Program-made: the position numbers and the translations under genes
Part shown: positions 57,806 to 64,000 of the stretch, piece by piece
How positions within the stretch are numbered: position 1 is the stretch's first letter
Layout of the letters: every line of letters begins with the position of its first letter
Notes under the pieces: generated by a model
Databases searched by the model: none
The model's input: the letters and a program-made list of their open reading frames with translations, nothing else
Told to the model about the DNA's origin: nothing
Assembly (NCBI GenBank): GCA_963565915.1
Contig: OY751486.1
Coordinates: forward strand, 682,001 to 746,000
Source: Entoloma clypeatum
Taxonomy: Eukaryota; Basidiomycota; Agaricomycetes; Agaricales; Entolomataceae
Reading direction: 5' to 3'
DNA: 64,000 bases

Positions 57806-59699
57806 ATGCAGAAAAAGAATGCTCGCCCTTGGGATGTGCCTCGGCCGAAACGGCCTCTCGAAAGTACAATTTTCAGTCAAGGTTTTCTTGTTTGTATTGT
57901 CGACGAGAGTCACCATATGCGGAACCTGGGCAGAAAGCACAGTGCTGCTTTACGCCTCCTTCAGCAAGCAACAGTGAGGTTGATCATGACGGCCACACCC
58001 CTCCATACTTCACCAAAAGTAAGACTTCTCTGCAACGATGTCCACATCCTTACTGACCTTTCTCAGGATATCGCGGCTATGGGGTGCCTCATTGGAAATC
58101 CCGCACTTCTCGACCGAGGCGACGTTCCTGGAGGAGAAGAATGATGCTGCAACCGCGCGCAGATTGAAGAAGCTCAATCACGACGGCAAAGCCCTACTCT
58201 CGGAGCAACTCAAAGCCATGAAGCGTCTCCAAAGCCATCTTGTCGGACATTTCCTCCGAAGGACCACGGAGAATCGCAACTGGCGGCAGAAAGCCCTCTT
58301 GCCACTACCTCCCTATGTCAAGATACTAGGCATTTTGACCCTCACGGAGAGGGAGACAGCCATTGTCCAGTCTCGGTCAGAGGCAGCGAAAGCCGCGTAA
58401 GTCATACATATTTCCCTTCACAGCTATTTCTGAAGCTATTCTGTAGAGTGGAGTCGGCCACGAACTCGACCAGGATCCAGACAAAAGTGAGTTTTCAAAT
58501 GCGGCTATGTTCTACCATCTTTTGACATCTTCATCCTCAGAAATTCTATCTCAAGTACCGCACCGCGGTCAGGTATGCAAAGAAAGACCCTGGAGACTCA
58601 TGGCCATCATTTAAAACACTGGAGGAATGGGAACCGGTGAGGAGTACAAAGATGGATACCTGCGCACATGTTGTTGCACATTACCTCACCGACAACAACA
58701 TCCAGGACGTCACATTTGGCAACGGTCGACCCATCTTTCCGAAAACTGCCAAGACCTCCACAACCCACGTTCTCCAGACACGGCGTATCATTATCTATGC
58801 AGAGTTCTCCTCCATGGCCCCGCTGCTTCAAAATGTGTGTAACCTTCACCATTTATCCACTTCTCACAATTGACAATTTCTGATACAGGTTCTCCGACTC
58901 TACGGAATCACGAGCCTAGCTCTAAACAGGAAAATGTCCTTTGACAAGCTCGACAAAATGGTCAAGGACTTCTACGACAATAAGCACCCGTCGAGAGTGC
59001 TCATCTTCTCGAGCATTGGATCTGCGGGTCTCAACCTCGCCATTGCCAATGTTGTTATATTCTTCATAAGTGTTTACATCCTTAACCTCACCTTTGCTCA
59101 TCAAAAAGATTCCTTGTAGGACCAACCATGGTCTGCTCAGGATGAGCGCCAGATCAAAGGACGAGCTCATTGTCAGCCTCAGCAGAAGACTGTCAAGGTT
59201 ATACATTTGCTGGTGAACGACTCCGCCGACCTCCTCATGAACCATGTGGCGTGGGCCAAAAAGGATATGTTCAATGTGTTTGTCAACAAAGAACTTGCGG
59301 AAGGTGTGTATATTGTACAACTTGTACAGTCCAACGCTGACGATATTGCATCTAGAATTGTGTCTGATACTCCAGGGCTGCATGCCGGACAAGAATGACG
59401 ATCTTAACGAACCCACACCAGATGATTCCGTTGCAGTAGCAGCAAGGAAGAAGTCCAAAAAGAAAGCCAAAAAGGCAGTTGAGCCAGCCGTCGTCATCAT
59501 CGAATCAGCCCCTTCAATCGAACCAGATACGTCTGTGTTCCCCTCCTCAGATGGAGACTTCCCCATGCACAACGGTGCCAGTTCAGATGGTGGCACATTG
59601 AGTGATGCGTCTAAAGTCCATGGTAAATATGTTGTAATATGCCCGTGGATTCGGTGTTCATACTTGTTTTCTCGCAGACAACCCTCCAAGGTCAGATGA
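57806..59699 (+). pseudogene. SNF2-family helicase-like ATPase, 5'-truncated and mutated
   Basis: Begins just before motif II: VDESHHMRN (DESH), then LIMTATPLHTSPK (motif III). Introns inferred at 58019-58066, 58397-58446, 58487-58540, 58835-58888 and 59066-59119 join the C-terminal lobe: GHFLRRTTEN, LPPYVKILGILTLTERE, KFYLKYRTAVRY, VLRLYGITSLALN, VLIFSSIGSAGLNLAIANVV (motif V) and DQPWSAQDERQIKGRAHCQP (motif VI). Motif I (Walker A) is absent, so the 5' half is lost. A one-base insertion near 58100 shifts the frame; the donor at 59066 reads ATAAGT instead of GTAAGT; and the motif VI arginine is Cys (expected HRQPQ, found HCQPQ, fitting CGT to TGT). A Lys-rich tail (RKKSKKKAKKA) follows near 59450. 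SNF2-like genes of this kind are multiplied in many mushroom genomes. Confidence 0.78.
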
Positions 59700-60590
59700 G
59701 GAGAAGGAAGGCATATGCCCCATAGTGGCGCAACCACTACGTCCTGGGGTACGCTGATGCTCCCCCATGATACCCAGCAATGATAACAAGCCACCCAGTG
59801 TGAGGGGTCACCAAGGTAAGGTCATCATCCAGGTTCAATAAGAATCATCATTGACAAGTCTACAGCCTTCAATAATCTTGGAGACTATCCAACCTCTCCC
59901 GACTGCAGCCCTCCCCCAAAACGCTCCAGACAGGGTACGATTGGGCCTGAATGCCGCGCCGAAATCCAGGCCAATCTTGGTAAGTCCTTTGTTCAAAAGA
60001 ATGTCCTTGATTTTATCATCCGACCCTCCTAGCCGCTGCCAGAACACATGCGGGGGGCGGCGCTAACATGCTTTCCTCGCCTTCCCGTGAGTCTTCACTG
60101 CCTCCACGTGAGCATTCGTCTCCAACAACAATGTCACTGTGACACAAGTTCCTTCTGCCTCAACCTGAACCAGGTACAGACTTGGACGCACCCAACGATT
60201 ATTGACTGTATACTGACCAGTTTCTAGATGGGGGAAGTCCGCCTACACCCTGCCTGTCGTCAAAGAAACCAAGAAATCCCTTTGTTCCCAGACCTGCGCC
60301 TGCAAGTGGGCTAGGTGAGTATCTTTACAGAATCCTTCCTCATATACCGATGATTCTCATAGCCCCAGCAAGTTCGACAGTGACGCCTCGGCCCACGACG
60401 GCAAACCCCTTCCTCACTAACCCCCCACGTTATGCAATCTCCCTTCTCCACTTCCACAGCAACGGAATGGACAGTGGTGAACCTCCACTTGAACCCCTCA
60501 ACTTCACCCACTGCTGATACAGGGACGAACCTCCACCAACCCCGGAGGGTGTGCAATGAAAGCCTCCGCTGTCAACTTCCACTGCTACGG
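59700..60590. other. No gene recognised
   Basis: Downstream of the SNF2 pseudogene. Several GT..AG-like signals and Pro/Ser-rich short frames may be the decayed 3' end of that gene, but no conserved motif is visible. Confidence 0.4.
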
Positions 60591-60599
60591 AATCTAGGT

Positions 60600-60850
60600 T
60601 GAACCTCCACTTACACCCCCAAATTGTATGTGGCTTCTGCCCTCCACTTCCGCCAGCACTACCTCCGAACCCAACTTCTGCAACTTCCACTCTCAACTTC
60701 CACCACTATGGAATCCAACAAAAGGTGAACCTCCGAAATGGTATAAGGCTTCTGCCCTCCACTTCCACCAGCACTACCTCCGAATCCAACTTCCGCAACT
60801 TCCACTCTCAACTCCCGCTACCACTACCCAACTTCCACTCACAGTGGCCC
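60600..60850 (+). repeat. Two-unit tandem repeat of CTCCACTTCCRCCAGCACTA type
   Basis: Units of about 116 bp start at about 60631 and 60747: GGCTTCTGCCCTCCACTTCC, CCAGCACTACCTCCGAA, CCAACTTC.GCAACTTCCAC. Shorter GAACCTCCACTT words extend the array to about 60480 on the left. Confidence 0.75.
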
Positions 60851-61199
60851 ATCCATGATGGAAACCAACCTTCTCTCCACTGAATGTAGGGGGTAACCCC
60901 CAGATAACAAGTGGGGACCCTTACGCTGGATAAACTCTCGGTACCGACCGGCAGGCTTTTCAACCTAGTCAGTAAGGTAATTAATCAAAACCTCATACCA
61001 CATTCTCTCTGCCATCCTTCAATATTATATAATAGATGGCAGACTGGCGCTTCAAAAGGGGGATCATGTCTGCCCATGGTAACTGATGGTTGACTGAGAT
61101 GTGTGGAGGGGAAACCACTTTGGCAAATAACTATCCTACTACACCTGACCCAGTATACACCTAGTGGTTCTCATGACATTGTCTGAAAGGACTCTCCTT

Positions 61200-61735
61200 T
61201 CCCTCCCACTGGAACTACGAGCAAAAATATGGAGGGTCAAAGAATGATCCCTTCAAGGTGGAAACTGCTTTGGTCAAAACACGGAGGGTCAAGAAGCCAT
61301 CGCATTGGCAAAAACACGGAGGGTCAATAAACTACCCAAAAACATGGAGGGTCCAGGAAATACGACTGTGGGAAGAATGCGGAGGGTCAAAGAATGACAG
61401 CTTTTACCTTGTGGAAACTACTGCGGTAAAGGTCAGAAGCCATGGCTATAATGTGGAGGGTCCCAGAATGACCGCTTTTGACAATGTGGAAACTACTTCA
61501 TGGCCTTGGCAAAGATGCGGAGGGTCAAAGAATGACCGCTTTTGACTGTGGAAACTACAGAAACACATGGAGAGTCAAGAAGTCATGGCTTTGGAAAAAA
61601 TGGGGAGGAGAACTCTTGAGATTAGAGCTTGTGGTTGACTAAGATGGGTGGAGGTTACTTTGGCAAAAACAGGGAGGGTCAGGGAAATAAGACTGTGGCA
61701 AAAATACGGTGGGTAATGAATGACTACTTTTGACT
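61200..61735 (+). repeat. Degenerate minisatellite with GGAGGGTCAAAGAATGA core
   Basis: At least nine units of 30-70 bp share RYGGAGGGTCAARRA and many also GTGGAAACTACT and TTGGCAAARA. The open frame through it is a by-product of the repeat. 60860-61199 shows no gene. Confidence 0.75.
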
Positions 61736-62231
61736 AGTTTACTACCACCTCACCTAGTAGTTCTCATGGCATTGCCTGGAAGGAATCTTCTTCCTCTCCC
61801 ACTTGTCTCCTCTCATGGCTGGCATAGGTGTGGCCTCGTGCGAATGTGGCCCCATCGGACTTCAAAAGTGGCATCAAGCCAGATTCCGCTTGCCCACAAG
61901 CTCCCCCTGCAGCTTCACAACCATTCCACCAATTGTTACAACCTTTTGCACACACAATCTAGGCCATATAGCCCCCCTTTTGAGATACTCACAATCTCAT
62001 CAAAGTTGCAAACATATTAGGGTCTACTCTCTAACTATAAGGTATAATGACCTTACATGGACTGTTGCATGTTTTTCCATGAATGTCGGGATAAGGTTTT
62101 TATCTTTAGTGTTGCCAAAAAGCGTGGCGACACATCAACAATTTTTGCCGTTTTCAGTTGTAAGAGTCTAAGAGAGTATAGAACCAGTAGGATAGTTTAA
62201 AAAATGTAATGTGTCGTTACAGGGAGCTCTG
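61736..62231. other. No gene seen
   Basis: Short frames only. A TTAGGGTCTACTC word at 62018-62030 also occurs at 9419-9431 next to the Harbinger element; no further similarity is convincing. Confidence 0.45.
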
Positions 62232-62359
62232 CATCAGCAAACCCTGGGTGGGTCTATGGATGCTATGGAGCGCTCCATAGCAAAGGTCCCCTGTTTTATA
62301 GCATCCATAGTAACCCATAGCAACCTGTAGTGGCTGGTAGCACCCAGGGTTTGCTGATG
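62232..62359. mobile_element. 128-bp MITE-like foldback with 19-bp inverted ends
   Basis: CATCAGCAAACCCTGGGTG (62232-62250) is a perfect inverted repeat of 62341-62359. Inside, CTATGGATGCTATGGAGC pairs with parts of CTCCATAGC and ATAGCATCCATAG, so nearly the whole sequence can fold. No coding capacity; flanks show no clear target duplication. Confidence 0.75.
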
Positions 62360-63318
62360 TGAATACCTCACATAGCACAGAGTAAACTAGACCAGTGAAT
62401 GGATTGCTAGGGTACTCATGCAGGTGTGAAGATAAGGGCTGGGGCTTATGTAAGGTAAACAACTACCTAAATAGGGTTTGCCTTGAAGCCCTAGCCAAAC
62501 AACACCAGATCCATTACAGATATGTCCTCTTTTTTTATTCTTGGGTACTGGTTGCTTGTCTGTATTGCCGTGTAGCATTTATCGTTTGAACAATGAACAT
62601 ATTGTATATGCCGACATCATTCAGAAAGTTCACAGGCTGGAGATCTGAGACTCTCCCTGCTGAGATGGGAAACTCTGCATGGTACAGAGTCAGAGTCATT
62701 TGTTGTAATGCTGCATGCACAGCGGGACCGGACCAATGTACCCCTTGAAAACATTGTAAACAAATAACAATCTAAACAGTGGTACGGCAGTTCAAAAGGC
62801 AAGGGTCGTGCATTGTAGGACATCATGGCTTTCGCTGGCCATGTCCGTCACAGGCTCACAGGCTGGCAGTGGTTTGTATTGCCCTACTCCGCTTTCTTTA
62901 CATTACTTACCTCACATCCTTTGCATTGCTTTCATGTATTCAAGGATAACATTGTCAGTGCTTTCCGCTTGTTTTGCTTTTCTGTTTCGCACTGCTTGTT
63001 ATTACATGATAGTGCATACTGTAGTATTACCGCCGCTGTCCACTAGGCATTCACTCTACTAATAAATCTTCTATTTCACTCTGAGTCAGCCTGCCGTGGT
63101 CTGTGCATATGCTTTAGAAACAAGTACTTATTGCCTAGAAATCAGTCTGATGCTACCTTGGTAATACATAATACCTCTGAGTCAGCGAGTGACACCTAGC
63201 CCGCTGTCTGAATGTCTGACTCTCGACCACTCATGGCCGAAACGGTCGGCTTTCAAAAATTAGCCTCCATAACTTAGGGGAATATAACAAAGGGACAAGT
63301 AAATTGATTAAGGCATCA
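62360..63318. other. No gene seen; one 56-bp transposon-end copy
   Basis: Contains the first copy of the CAGCGGGACC repeat (62720-62775) and two CTCTGAGTCAGC words (about 63079 and 63175). Short frames lack motifs. Confidence 0.5.
62720..62775 (+). repeat. Copy 1 of a 56-bp repeat (CAGCGGGACC.. family)
   Basis: Starts CAGCGGGACCGGACCAATGT and ends AACAAATAACAATCTAA. Differs at two positions from 63319-63374. Confidence 0.85.
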
Positions 63319-63374
63319 CAGCGGGACCAGACCAATGTACCCCTAGAAAACATTGTAAACAAATAACAATCTAA
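63319..63374 (+). repeat. Copy 2 of the 56-bp repeat, joined to the long inverted repeat
   Basis: Its last 16 bp are already part of the left arm of the inverted repeat at 63359-63495, so it probably is the terminus of that element. Confidence 0.8.
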
Positions 63375-63495
63375 TATAGAATTTATTTGCTGACCACATT
63401 GTGAGAACACAAGTAAAATCCATTTTTAATAATTATTTAATGTGCTCTGTATGTTTCCACTGAACAAATGCAAAAGAAAATGCAAAATGTGATTG
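63359..63495 (+). repeat. Left arm of a long inverted repeat around the assembly gap
   Basis: 137 bp, reverse complement of 63864-64000 with about a dozen differences that are nearly all C to T on this strand (see findings). The right arm touches the window end, so the repeat may be longer. Confidence 0.9.
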
Positions 63496-63695
63496 NNNNN
63501 NNNNNNNNNNNNNNNNNNNNNNNNNNNNNNNNNNNNNNNNNNNNNNNNNNNNNNNNNNNNNNNNNNNNNNNNNNNNNNNNNNNNNNNNNNNNNNNNNNNN
63601 NNNNNNNNNNNNNNNNNNNNNNNNNNNNNNNNNNNNNNNNNNNNNNNNNNNNNNNNNNNNNNNNNNNNNNNNNNNNNNNNNNNNNNNNNNNNNNN
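63496..63695. other. Assembly gap, 200 N
   Basis: A run of exactly 200 N. Open frames that cross it are meaningless. Confidence 0.99.
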
Positions 63696-63863
63696 GGGAA
63701 TTTCGTGCACGAGGATAGAACATAGGGATCAAATAAATAATTTGTTCAGCATGTTCCTGCTATATAAGCTGGGATCAAACTCAGTTCTCATAAAGGATAA
63801 ACAAGTGGTTTGATTTTTGAATGGGATCTCCATTTGAGAGAAGGAAATATCGGGGCCACATCA

Positions 63864-64000
63864 CAATCACATTTTGCATTTTCTTTTGCATTTGTTTGGT
63901 GGGGGCATGCGGGGCACGTTAAATAATTATTAAAAATGGATTTTACTTGTGTTCCCACAATGTGGTCAGCAAATAAATTCTATATTAGATTGTTATTTGT
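63864..64000 (-). repeat. Right arm of the long inverted repeat
   Basis: Pairs with 63359-63495. The 504-bp span between the arms holds the N gap and about 168 bp of unique sequence without a gene. Confidence 0.9.

Noticed and set aside
9419..62030. Shared word TTAGGGTCTACTC at 9419 and 62018 as two ends of one element
   Set aside because: Similarity is about 13 bp plus weak extension; not enough to call a repeat family.
63426..63813. ORFs running through the gap
   Set aside because: They consist mostly of N translated as X.

Overview
The window looks like a transposon-dense stretch of an Agaricomycete (mushroom-forming basidiomycete) nuclear genome. The reasons are very short spliceosomal introns (about 45-57 nt, GT..AG), a KDZ transposon with a CxC2-type cysteine cluster, a chromodomain Ty3/gypsy element, several Ty1/copia families, a Tad-like LINE tail, a SNF2 helicase-like gene and a Crinkler-type nuclease-kinase gene. 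No bacterial signals are present. Most of the sequence belongs to mobile elements or their remains.

Layout. 1-7.7 kb: a KDZ element cut by the window start, with a companion gene on the minus strand, the transposase on the plus strand (broken only by two TGA codons) and an intact acidic companion gene. The whole element is peppered with a short oriented motif, TTCGCCGG. 7.87-9.39 kb: a Tc1-type element with 211-bp foldback ends. 9.45-12.23 kb: a PIF/Harbinger element with an intact SANT-like gene and a broken transposase that converge. 12.46-18.50 kb: a complete chromovirus (gypsy-1) with 5-bp target duplications. 18.78-20.98 kb: an apparently intact three-exon Crinkler-type gene (header, PD-(D/E)XK nuclease, kinase fold), the best candidate for a functional non-transposon gene. 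21.65-30.08 kb: a deleted gypsy element (gypsy-2, minus strand) carrying an antisense cysteine-cluster gene, which a copia element (copia-1, 22.65-26.76 kb) splits. 30.17-34.78 kb: copia-2, minus strand, decayed. 35.5-36.5 kb: LINE 3' end. 37.43-38.91 kb: a 1.47-kb tRNA-headed retroposon with poly(A) and a 13-bp target duplication. 39-45 kb: low-copy tandem repeats, nine copies of a 20-24-nt palindrome, and a minus-strand pseudogene of unknown family. 45.0-57.1 kb: an unrecognised gene hit twice by sister copia elements (copia-3, copia-4), each with its own target duplication. 57.8-59.7 kb: a 5'-truncated SNF2 ATPase pseudogene. 59.7-64 kb: minisatellites, a small MITE and a long inverted repeat around a 200-N assembly gap.

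The common theme is decay. Across unrelated elements, most in-frame stops are TGA where the family expects CGA (Arg), and differences between sister LTRs are mostly transitions. This fits cytosine deamination at CpG, as expected for methylated transposons. Coordinates of exons are inferred from splice consensus and reading frame, without transcript data.
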